Origin: Mariprofundaceae bacterium
GTDB lineage: Bacteria > Pseudomonadota > Zetaproteobacteria > Mariprofundales > Mariprofundaceae
Assembly (NCBI GenBank): GCA_030950975.1
Contig: JAUZQL010000022.1
Location: 1 to 9,008 of the forward strand
DNA: 9,008 bases
Direction of reading: 5' to 3'
A model generated the notes under the pieces. The model was not told where the DNA came from, searched no databases, and saw only the letters and a program-made list of their open reading frames with translations. This document shows, in pieces, positions 1 to 5,968 of the stretch (the stretch's first letter is position 1; every line of letters starts with the position of its first letter). The translations under genes and the position numbers were made by a program.

Positions 1-409
1 TGTTATCGGATGCTAGTGTGAGTCGTTGTACAGGCTTGTTGATGATTTTGGGTTGTGGATGAAAGACAGGTACACTGCTATCTGCTTTTAATGGCGCTTG
101 ACTTGGCGTTTGATTTACTTTGGGATTTTGTGGTTTGAACCAAATTTTATTCCCTGGATAAATTAAATCAGGGTTGGTGATGTAGAGGTTTTGTTCCCAA
201 ACATTGAGCCATTTCTGAGGTTTTTTGAAAAAATAATTGGCAATATCCCATAATGTATCACCTTTTTTAACAATATAAGGTTGAGGAATATTGGGGTTTA
301 AGTCTGCAAGCGTTGCTTGTTCAGGCAGGCTAATGACATCAGCATGAGCAAGCCATGATGTTGACAATAATAGACTTAATACGGTGCTAAAGAAGAAGGT
401 GCGAAACAT
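1..409 (-). CDS. Secreted LysM-domain protein, C-terminus cut by window edge
   Basis: The visible 136 residues begin with a clear signal peptide: a basic/hydrophobic N-terminus, then a stretch ending in AHA, with likely cleavage after residue 23. A single LysM domain spans about residues 44-92, with the family signatures YIVKKGDTLWDIA and NPDLIYPGNKIWF. A Pro/Gln-rich linker follows and is still open at base 1. LysM domains bind the glycan strands of peptidoglycan, so the protein should act in the periplasm or envelope. The domain style (a GDTLW-x-IA core with a tryptophan-rich middle and NP-x-LIYPG) is that of the LysM proteins often encoded beside dprA in Proteobacteria; that neighbour would lie off the left edge, which is inference. 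The start at 409 is chosen because AGGA sits 9 nt upstream. An in-frame ATG at 418 would abut that AGGA directly. The gene lies 71 bp downstream of plsY on the same strand and may be co-transcribed. Confidence 0.85.
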   Translation of the reverse strand, partial: MFRTFFFSTVLSLLLSTSWLAHADVISLPEQATLADLNPNIPQPYIVKKGDTLWDIANYFFKKPQKWLNVWEQNLYITNPDLIYPGNKIWFKPQNPKVNQTPSQAPLKADSSVPVFHPQPKIINKPVQRLTLASDN

Positions 410-480
410 AATGGTCATTCCTTATCAATTTGAAAGTGGTGATAGCATGGCAGTGAACGGTGGGACTCGCAAGGGTATCC

Positions 481-1110
481 TTAGGGTTTTCCACCAATTT
501 TTGATTCAGTACCTTGCCATAAGCGCCGAATGTTTTCGTTATGGCGAACAATCATCAACAAAGCCAAACAAGCGCACAAGATAAGGCTGCTGGCATGGAG
601 GGTTTGATGTTGAAGGCTTGCCAAGCCCCAAGCGAGTAAGGGGAGTAATAATCCAGCAATCATTGATGCTAAAGAAACATAACGGGTGAGTTTGAATAAA
701 ATAAGCCAGACAGAAAAAGACGCGATTGCCACCCAAGGTAGCCAAGGAATAAGTACACCAAACATGGTTGCGACACCTTTGCCGCCTTTGAATTTTAGGT
801 AAATAGGAAAAATATGCCCTAGAAATGCAGCCAGTGCGACAGCATTGGTGATGCGTGGGTCATTTTGTATCGACATGGCAATCGCAACAGGTAATGCGCC
901 TTTGGCAATATCTGCAAGTAAAGTAAAAATACCGACTTTTTTGCCACCAGTACGCATGGCATTGGTTGCACCGATATTGCCGCTGCCATGTTGTCTTGGA
1001 TCTTTACCCGTCAGCCAGCGGGCAAAAAGTAAACCGAAAGGAATAGCACCTAATAAATACGCAACAAGAATAAGCAGTAGGGTAAAATCGAGAGTGAGTG
1101 TGTTTGACAT
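481..1110 (-). CDS. plsY: Glycerol-3-phosphate acyltransferase PlsY
   Basis: This 209-residue integral membrane enzyme transfers an acyl group from acyl-phosphate (made by PlsX) to the sn-1 position of glycerol-3-phosphate. The product is lysophosphatidic acid, the first committed intermediate of phospholipid synthesis. All three PlsY signature motifs are visible. They are GSGNIGATNAMR (42-53) with its preceding loop, FKGGKGVAT (107-115), and the C-terminal RHNENIRRLWQGTESKIG (189-206). LGH at 97-99 and YVSLAS at 144-149 are further family positions. Several hydrophobic segments (about 8-30, 60-80, 88-105, 118-140, 148-165 and 172-188) fit the family's multi-pass topology, and the length is typical. 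The start is supported by a purine-rich AGGTAGGAAA just upstream of the ATG. It lies 201 bp downstream of rpoD on the same strand, separated by two hairpins, so it may be read through from the rpoD operon or have its own promoter. Confidence 0.96.
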   Translation of the reverse strand: MSNTLTLDFTLLLILVAYLLGAIPFGLLFARWLTGKDPRQHGSGNIGATNAMRTGGKKVGIFTLLADIAKGALPVAIAMSIQNDPRITNAVALAAFLGHIFPIYLKFKGGKGVATMFGVLIPWLPWVAIASFSVWLILFKLTRYVSLASMIAGLLLPLLAWGLASLQHQTLHASSLILCACLALLMIVRHNENIRRLWQGTESKIGGKP

Positions 1111-1161
1111 GATGGTTTCCTACCTTTTGATGAAAAGATGCGTCAGCCTAGTTTAATGCTT

Positions 1162-1223
1162 TGGAAGTGCGGCTTCAGTTGCGCCCTGATATTTTATTCG
1201 GCGCGGCTAAAGCCCCACTTCCA
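1162..1223. repeat. Long imperfect inverted repeat, REP-like hairpin
   Basis: Arms 1162-1185 and 1200-1223 are 24 nt each around a 14-nt AT-rich loop. Twenty of 24 positions are Watson-Crick pairs. In plus-strand RNA two more are U-G wobbles (1179-1206 and 1180-1205), leaving two mismatches (1170-1215 and 1176-1209). In minus-strand RNA there is one G-U wobble and three mismatches. The GC-rich stem is not followed by a T-tract on either strand, so it does not look like an ordinary intrinsic terminator. It resembles an intergenic REP-type palindrome or the remnant of a small mobile repeat. It lies between rpoD and plsY and could stabilise the 3' end of the rpoD message or act as a transcription barrier. 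Confidence 0.65.
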
Positions 1224-1255
1224 GAGGAATGAACACACCGCAACGTTCATTCCTC
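1224..1255. repeat. Perfect 11-bp inverted repeat next to the long hairpin
   Basis: GAGGAATGAAC at 1224-1234 pairs without mismatch with GTTCATTCCTC at 1245-1255 around a 10-nt loop. It starts at the base directly after the right arm of the 24-nt hairpin, so the two structures are back to back. Read in the rpoD direction it comes about 56 nt after the rpoD stop, but no U-run follows it. It may be part of the same element or a weak rpoD-distal terminator; the sequence does not decide. Confidence 0.6.
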
Positions 1256-1311
1256 AAATCCGATTAAAAGAGCATGGCATGATGGTATGAATAACATCAG
1301 TGAGCTAAAAT

Positions 1312-3279
1312 TTATGATGCTTCTAGATTCTCAGGAGGCGTATCGGCAAACGTCTTGAGTTTATCCGCACGTGATGGATGGCGGAGTTTACGCAAGGCTT
1401 TGGCTTCAATTTGACGAATACGTTCACGGGTAACACCGAATTGTTTGCCAACTTCCTCTAAGGTATGGTCTGTGTTCATGCCAATGCCAAAACGCATACG
1501 CAATACTTTTTCTTCACGTGATGTGAGGTTATCGAGTATGCCCAAAGTGGCTTCTTGCAAGGCTTTTTTGATGGAAATATCCAATGGATTCTCAGCTTTG
1601 GAATCTTCAACGAAATCACTCAGTTGTGAATCTTCATCATCGCCAATCGGCGTATCCAATGAGACAGGTTCTTTCGCAACTTCAAGAATTTGTTCCACTT
1701 TTTCCAACGGCATTTCAAGTTTTTCAGCCAATTCCTCGGGTGTGGGTTCACGACCAATTTCTTGTGCGATTTGACGAGAAACACGCATGATTTTATTGAT
1801 AGTTTCAATCATGTGAACGGGAATACGAATCGTACGTGCTTGATCGGCAATCGAGCGTGTGATGGCTTGGCGAATCCACCAAGTAGCATACGTTGAAAAT
1901 TTGTAGCCACGTCGCCACTCAAATTTATCCACTGCCTTCATTAAGCCGATATTGCCTTCTTGAATTAAATCCAAGAAACCTAAGCCACGATTGGTGTATT
2001 TTTTGGCAATAGAAATGACCAAGCGCAAGTTTGCTTCAATCATTTCACGTTTGGCTTGACGCATTTTTGCCTCACCCATGGTGAGTTTGCGAGCGACTTC
2101 TTTTAATTCGGCGATATTTAATTCACTTTCTTGTTCAACACGATGCAAACGACGTTGATTTTCACGAATTTTAGCACCAAAAGGTTGAATCAGCTCAACC
2201 CAAGGGCGACCTGCATGTTCTTTTTCAAGAATATCCAACCAACGATCATCGGATTCATATTGGACAAAGCTTTCTAAGAATAGTTTGCGTGGCATTTTGG
2301 CTTTTAAGGCAAAATCACGGATGGTACGCTCATATTTTCTCACACGACTGACGGCATTCTTGAAGCGTTGAACCAAGGCTTCCAACTGTTTGTTTGAAAA
2401 AGGAATGGCTACAATTTCATCTAACATTTGGTGTAAAAGTTTGTGAGAAATAAGTCCTAAAGTTGCATCCTCGGGATGACGATCAGAACGTTTTTTCGCT
2501 TTTAAAAATTTATCATGAAGTTTTTTTGCCGCATCAAAATGAACCAGTGCTTTTTCTAGCTGTTCTGCTTTGGTGATGACGGTTTCTTCCATCGGTGTGC
2601 CATCAGGTGTGGCACGACGTTCTTTGATTGCCTTGGAAAGTTGCTCTGGAGACATGGCTTTTTTTTCATCTAACTCATCTTCGTCTTCAGTTTTATTGAG
2701 GCGTTTTTCATATTCTTTGATGGCAGCGGCATTGATCACTTTGTCATCAACATCAAGAATATCGCGAAAGTTCATTTCTTCGTCATTTTCAAGTGCTTCA
2801 TCACGAATTTGAATCACACGCTCACCCAAAAACATGATTTCACGGAAGGTTGCAGGGCATAAGCAAATGGACTCATGCATTTGCAATTTGCCTTCTTCAA
2901 TACGGCGAGCAATTTCAATTTCACCTTCACGTGTAAGCAGTTCGACAGTTCCCATTTCACGCAAATACATGCGTACAGGATCATCAATGCGTACAACCGT
3001 GCCAAGTTGAGATGTATCGGCGCGTAAAGCAGAATCTTCTTTGCGCAAGCGATCCTTACGCATGGCATATTCGCCAGTTGGTGCGCGTTCTGGATCCACG
3101 ACTTCGATGTTCATTTCGGTGAATGTATTGATGACGGATTCAATACGATCTGCTGAAACTAAGCCTTCGGGCAGATGTTTATTGAGTTCTTCATAGGTGA
3201 TGTAGCCAGCTTCTTTACCCTTGGCGACCAAACTTCCCAGTTCTTTAATGCGTATGGGTGGCTGTTTTGAACGTGTCAT
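1312..3279 (-). CDS. rpoD: RNA polymerase primary sigma factor sigma-70
   Basis: RpoD directs core RNA polymerase to housekeeping promoters. The 655 residues show the full primary-sigma layout. Region 1.1 is at about 1-80, and region 1.2 begins DPVRMYLREMG (100-110). A long charged non-conserved insert runs from about 135 to 390. Region 2 (about 408-490) contains ANLRLVISIAKKYTNRGL, the DLIQEGNIGLMKAVDKFEW core-binding and -10 segment, and the YATWWIRQAI melting motif. Region 3 spans about 490-575. Region 4 (about 580-642) holds LTSREEKVLRMRFG and the -35-binding helix-turn-helix VTRERIRQIEAKALRKLRHP. A short tail follows to residue 655. The large insert is a proteobacterial trait. The start codon overlaps the dnaG stop by 4 bp (ATGA), with AGAGGT 5 nt upstream inside dnaG, so translation is probably coupled. 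It ends the classical rpsU-dnaG-rpoD operon. An internal promoter inside dnaG, known in E. coli, was not identified here. Confidence 0.98.
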   Translation of the reverse strand: MTRSKQPPIRIKELGSLVAKGKEAGYITYEELNKHLPEGLVSADRIESVINTFTEMNIEVVDPERAPTGEYAMRKDRLRKEDSALRADTSQLGTVVRIDDPVRMYLREMGTVELLTREGEIEIARRIEEGKLQMHESICLCPATFREIMFLGERVIQIRDEALENDEEMNFRDILDVDDKVINAAAIKEYEKRLNKTEDEDELDEKKAMSPEQLSKAIKERRATPDGTPMEETVITKAEQLEKALVHFDAAKKLHDKFLKAKKRSDRHPEDATLGLISHKLLHQMLDEIVAIPFSNKQLEALVQRFKNAVSRVRKYERTIRDFALKAKMPRKLFLESFVQYESDDRWLDILEKEHAGRPWVELIQPFGAKIRENQRRLHRVEQESELNIAELKEVARKLTMGEAKMRQAKREMIEANLRLVISIAKKYTNRGLGFLDLIQEGNIGLMKAVDKFEWRRGYKFSTYATWWIRQAITRSIADQARTIRIPVHMIETINKIMRVSRQIAQEIGREPTPEELAEKLEMPLEKVEQILEVAKEPVSLDTPIGDDEDSQLSDFVEDSKAENPLDISIKKALQEATLGILDNLTSREEKVLRMRFGIGMNTDHTLEEVGKQFGVTRERIRQIEAKALRKLRHPSRADKLKTFADTPPENLEAS

Positions 3280-5030
3280 TCATTACCTCTGCGCTGATCA
3301 TCCATCTCAGCGTTTATTTCTTTTTGTTCATGTTTTAGCATGGTTTCGAGCTTTTTGAGTGTTGCAATTTCTGAAAGATCATGGCTCATCGTCATTTTTT
3401 GCGCCAATAATAGGGTGCGCATATCCAGTAAAAGACTGGTGAATTCTAAGTCACTGACAGGTTCCTGAGTCATCCAGCGGGCAATATTATCGGCTATTTC
3501 GGGGCATTCCCGCTGCCATTGCCTCGCCCATGTCATACTATTGTATGCTTCGAATCCTTGTAGTGAAAAAACGTGCGTGTATATCTTATGATAGTATTCA
3601 TTGTCAAGGATGAAGTCCTTTGCTTCATCGGGTAATTGCCTGATGCGTTCTGGTTTTTGTAGCAATGCAGCCAAAAAACTCTCCGATAGCATGGAAGGTA
3701 AGGCGCGTAATGTTGTCCGTACAGGGGTATGATAAACAGGCTGTTTTGCCGTAGAAACTTGCAATTGTATGGATGTTTTCTTCTCAACTTCCAATGTCCA
3801 TGCTTGTTTCAGGTAGTCATCGGTCATGGTGGACAGCATTTTATCTGCTTTTTTTGCCATGCGTGCCAAGCCATCTGCACCTGAACCCGCCAAGCGTTGC
3901 AAGCCTAGTAACCAAGTATCCAAACTCGGAGCTGCTTCATGCTCTAAGCGGTGTTCAAAGGCTTCTTTACCTTCTTTTTGTACCAAACTATCAGGATCTT
4001 CACCATCAGGTAGGTATAAAAAACGTGGGCGATGTTCAGATTTTAACAACGGCAACATGCGTTCCAAAGCTCGCCATGCGGCTTGATAACCTGCTCTGTC
4101 ACCATCAAAGCAAAAAATAGGGGACTCGCATAAACGAAAAATTTGACGAAGTTGGGATTCGCCAATGGCTGTGCCAAGGGGTGCAAGGGCAATGGGTAAA
4201 TCAAACGCTGCGAGCGCCAAGACATCCATATAACCCTCAACAATTAACAAGCTTTTTCGTTTGCGAATATGTTCACGGTGTTCGGAATAACCATAAAGTA
4301 ATTCGGATTTATGAAAATAAGGCGTTTCAGGCGAATTGAGATATTTGGCATGATCGTCTTGCATCGTGCGACCACCAAAACCAACAATATCGCCACGTCG
4401 ATCACGAATCGGAAAAATTAAACGGTTTCGGAAACGATCCCCATAACCACGCTCGCCCTTGAACAACATGCCAATATGTTCCAACGCCATCAATGTGTCT
4501 TCATGGTTGCCGAAGTGTTGTGCCATAAAACCATAACCCGCAGGTGCGAAGCCGAGTTGATAATGTTGAATGATATGGTCAGGCAAACCACGTTGTTGAA
4601 TGTAGTGCTGTACATGTTGGGATGTTGGCGCTTGCAGTTGTGTTTGAAAGGCTTGCGATGTTTGCGCTAAAAGTGCGAGAGCTTGTTGACGTTCAGAGGC
4701 TTTTTGTTGTTCTTCTTTGCGATTATAGTCTTGCTTGCGTGGCAGTTCCATGCCTGCTTTTTCCGCAAGGTAGGTGACGACTTCGGGAAAGGAGTAACCA
4801 TCATGTTCCATGAGAAATTGAAACGCACTGCCACCTTTTCCGCAGCCAAAGCAATAAAAAAACTGTTTATCAGCAGACACGGAAAAAGAAGCACTTTTTT
4901 CATGGTGAAAAGGGCATAAGCCCATCCAATTGGAACCCGAACGTTTGAGTTCAACATGCTTGGCAACAATCTCAACAATATCGGTGCGGGATAAAACCTC
5001 ATCAATAAAGGTGGGTGAGAAACGAGCCAT
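3276..5030 (-). CDS. dnaG: DNA primase DnaG
   Basis: DnaG synthesises the RNA primers for leading-strand start and Okazaki fragments, working with the DnaB helicase at the fork. The 584-residue protein has the three expected domains. The N-terminal CHC2 zinc-binding domain has ligands C39, H42, C60 and C63 in the CPFHH...YCFGC pattern. The catalytic core has the basic RFRNRLIFPIRDRRGDIVGFGGR segment (199-221). Its Toprim fold carries the metal-binding acids E265 (IVEGYMD), D309 and D311 (FDGDRAG) and the DPD at 345-347. A C-terminal helical region from about 440 should bind DnaB. Length is normal. The MARFSPTFIDEVL start matches the family. Only 9 bp separate it from the yqeY stop, and no convincing Shine-Dalgarno lies at proper distance: the nearest is CAGGG about 17 nt upstream. 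Low translation or coupling to yqeY is therefore likely. Its stop overlaps the rpoD start. Confidence 0.98.
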   Translation of the reverse strand: MARFSPTFIDEVLSRTDIVEIVAKHVELKRSGSNWMGLCPFHHEKSASFSVSADKQFFYCFGCGKGGSAFQFLMEHDGYSFPEVVTYLAEKAGMELPRKQDYNRKEEQQKASERQQALALLAQTSQAFQTQLQAPTSQHVQHYIQQRGLPDHIIQHYQLGFAPAGYGFMAQHFGNHEDTLMALEHIGMLFKGERGYGDRFRNRLIFPIRDRRGDIVGFGGRTMQDDHAKYLNSPETPYFHKSELLYGYSEHREHIRKRKSLLIVEGYMDVLALAAFDLPIALAPLGTAIGESQLRQIFRLCESPIFCFDGDRAGYQAAWRALERMLPLLKSEHRPRFLYLPDGEDPDSLVQKEGKEAFEHRLEHEAAPSLDTWLLGLQRLAGSGADGLARMAKKADKMLSTMTDDYLKQAWTLEVEKKTSIQLQVSTAKQPVYHTPVRTTLRALPSMLSESFLAALLQKPERIRQLPDEAKDFILDNEYYHKIYTHVFSLQGFEAYNSMTWARQWQRECPEIADNIARWMTQEPVSDLEFTSLLLDMRTLLLAQKMTMSHDLSEIATLKKLETMLKHEQKEINAEMDDQRRGNE

Positions 5031-5039
5031 AAAGTGTGT

Positions 5040-5483
5040 TTATGCGCCCTGTAAAGTTTTTTTCACCAGTGAAGATGCGATGCCCATATCAGCACGACCA
5101 TCAATATTAGGGCGTAAAATAGCCATGACTTTGCCCATATCTCGCATGGATGTTGCGCCGCTTTCGGAGATGGCTTGTTGCACGGCTTGAGCCACTTCAT
5201 CATCACTTAGTTGTTCAGGTAGGTAGATGTTCAAAAATTCAATTTCAGCCAATTCTTGTTCAGCCAAATCAGATCGATTGGCATCTGTATATTGTGAGGC
5301 AGCATCTTTGCGTTGTTTGATGGCTTTACCCACGACAGCCATAATATCTTCTTGTGTTAAGGGATGACCCAGCTTGATTTCAAAGTCTTTTAAAGCTGCA
5401 CGTAACATGCGAATGACAGCTAATTTCACTTTATTTTTATCACGCATGGCTTGTTTCATATCATCGGTGATTTGTTGAAGCAT
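5040..5483 (-). CDS. yqeY: GatB/YqeY domain protein
   Basis: This 147-residue protein belongs to the stand-alone YqeY family, which is related to the C-terminal tRNA-contacting domain of the amidotransferase subunit GatB. The molecular role of the free-standing form is not firmly established, so none is assigned. Recognisable family features are the start MLQQITDDMKQAMRDKNK, the RMLRAALKDFEI helix (26-36), KAIKQRKDAASQY (53-65), the EIEFLNIYLPEQLSD segment (80-94), MGKVMAILRP (116-125) and the DGRADMG stretch (128-134). The reading frame stays open upstream to 5564, but that would add 27 unrelated residues and start inside the hairpin region. The ATG at 5483 has AGGAG 6 nt upstream and matches the family start. 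It sits between rpsU and dnaG, as is common in Proteobacteria. Confidence 0.94.
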   Translation of the reverse strand: MLQQITDDMKQAMRDKNKVKLAVIRMLRAALKDFEIKLGHPLTQEDIMAVVGKAIKQRKDAASQYTDANRSDLAEQELAEIEFLNIYLPEQLSDDEVAQAVQQAISESGATSMRDMGKVMAILRPNIDGRADMGIASSLVKKTLQGA

Positions 5484-5489
5484 GGAAGA

Positions 5490-5494
5490 CTCCT
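5490..5494 (-). promoter_or_regulatory. Ribosome binding site of yqeY
   Basis: AGGAG on the minus strand, 6 nt before the ATG at 5481-5483. It decides for the short yqeY start over the longer in-frame extension to 5564. Confidence 0.75.
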
Positions 5495-5523
5495 GATTGT
5501 TGAGGTGTGGGAGAGGGGGGTAA

Positions 5524-5561
5524 ATCAACAACGCCGAACACAAAGGCTCGGCGTTATTGAT
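5524..5561 (-). terminator. Stem-loop between rpsU and yqeY, possible attenuator
   Basis: Arms 5524-5537 and 5548-5561 are 14 nt each around a 10-nt loop, with a GC-rich core (AACGCCGA/TCGGCGTT). The single non-Watson-Crick position (5529 with 5556) is C-A on the plus strand but a G-U wobble in the minus-strand RNA. The stem is therefore fully paired only in the transcript of the rpsU operon, which suggests it acts there. It begins about 25 nt after the rpsU stop. Only a short UUGAUUUA-like tail follows it rather than a strong U-run, so partial termination or RNA processing fits better than a full stop. This would let rpsU be expressed above the downstream genes, as known for the E. coli operon. 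Confidence 0.65.
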
Positions 5562-5586
5562 CAAGGGTTAAACACTTGGTTTAATC

Positions 5587-5802
5587 TTAATATTCGCGAT
5601 TTTCACGCATGCGAACACGGCGTAAACGTTTCATCAAACGCTTACGGGCAGCTGCTTCTTTAAATTTCTTTGCAACGGAAGGCTTTTGATAGCATTCACG
5701 ACGACGGCAATCAGAAATAACACCACCACGTTCCACTTGTTTACGGAAACGCTTAATTGCCAATTCAATCGGCTCTTCGGAATTTACTCGTACTCCTGGC
5801 AT
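5587..5802 (-). CDS. rpsU: 30S ribosomal protein S21
   Basis: S21 is a small basic protein of the 30S subunit that helps mRNA binding near the 16S 3' end. The 71-residue product shows the family sequence from start to end: MPGVRVNSEEPIELAIKRF, KQVERGGVISD, RRRECYQKPS, and a strongly basic helical tail of alternating Arg/Lys/Ala to the final NREY. The length equals the usual proteobacterial one. The frame is open upstream to 5862, but the extra 20 residues are unlike the family, and the ATG at 5802 has an exceptionally good Shine-Dalgarno. rpsU is the first gene of the leftward operon and is divergent from murJ. Confidence 0.97.
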   Translation of the reverse strand: MPGVRVNSEEPIELAIKRFRKQVERGGVISDCRRRECYQKPSVAKKFKEAAARKRLMKRLRRVRMRENREY

Positions 5803-5808
5803 ATCAAC

Positions 5809-5819
5809 ATCACCCCCTT
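5809..5819 (-). promoter_or_regulatory. Near-perfect Shine-Dalgarno of rpsU
   Basis: AAGGGGGTGAT on the minus strand, 6 nt before the ATG, matches 10 of 11 positions of the sequence complementary to the usual 16S rRNA 3' end. It fixes the start of rpsU at 5802 and implies strong translation, in contrast to the weak site of dnaG in the same operon. Confidence 0.85.
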
Positions 5820-5842
5820 GGGTACTACCCATAAAACTTGAA

Positions 5843-5859
5843 CAATCACAGAGTGATTG
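5843..5859. promoter_or_regulatory. Palindrome in the rpsU-murJ divergent region
   Basis: CAATCAC (5843-5849) and GTGATTG (5853-5859) form perfect 7-bp arms around AGA. It lies 40 bp upstream of the rpsU start, so it is either in the rpsU leader RNA or an operator near its promoter. A second short palindrome, TGGGTA-C-TACCCA, is at 5819-5831. No clear -35/-10 pair could be named for rpsU. On the plus side TCTAAT at 5934-5939 is a possible -10 for murJ, but it has no good -35. Function is unassigned. Confidence 0.35.
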
Positions 5860-5954
5860 CAATCCGCTTCTTGCTCTGCACGCTTGCCCACTTAAAAATA
5901 GCTAACGCTAGAAGTCTCTTAGATATGAATCAGTCTAATAGATTCCTGTGCAAA

Positions 5955-5959
5955 AAGGG
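5955..5959 (+). promoter_or_regulatory. Ribosome binding site of murJ
   Basis: AAGGG within an A-rich run, 9 nt before the ATG at 5969. It supports that ATG over the in-frame GTG at 5948, which has no purine-rich site before it. Confidence 0.65.
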
Positions 5960-5968
5960 TTGCGCATT

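Noticed and set aside
845..1156. Plus-strand frame opposite plsY
   Set aside because: It is antisense to PlsY signature motifs and has no support of its own.
2570..2812. Plus-strand open frame with a serine-rich product inside rpoD
   Set aside because: It is antisense to the acidic insert of rpoD; the Ser-rich composition is the mirror of Glu/Asp/Ala codons, and it has no ribosome site or known motif.
3773..4120. 115-residue plus-strand frame inside dnaG
   Set aside because: It lies fully antisense to the Toprim-to-C-terminal part of a well-supported dnaG and shows no family features.
5484..5564. 27-residue N-terminal extension of yqeY
   Set aside because: It would be translated through the rpsU-distal stem-loop, is unlike the family, and the inner ATG has AGGAG at good spacing.
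5948..5968. GTG start for murJ seven codons upstream
   Set aside because: No Shine-Dalgarno before it, and AAGGG is well placed for the ATG at 5969.
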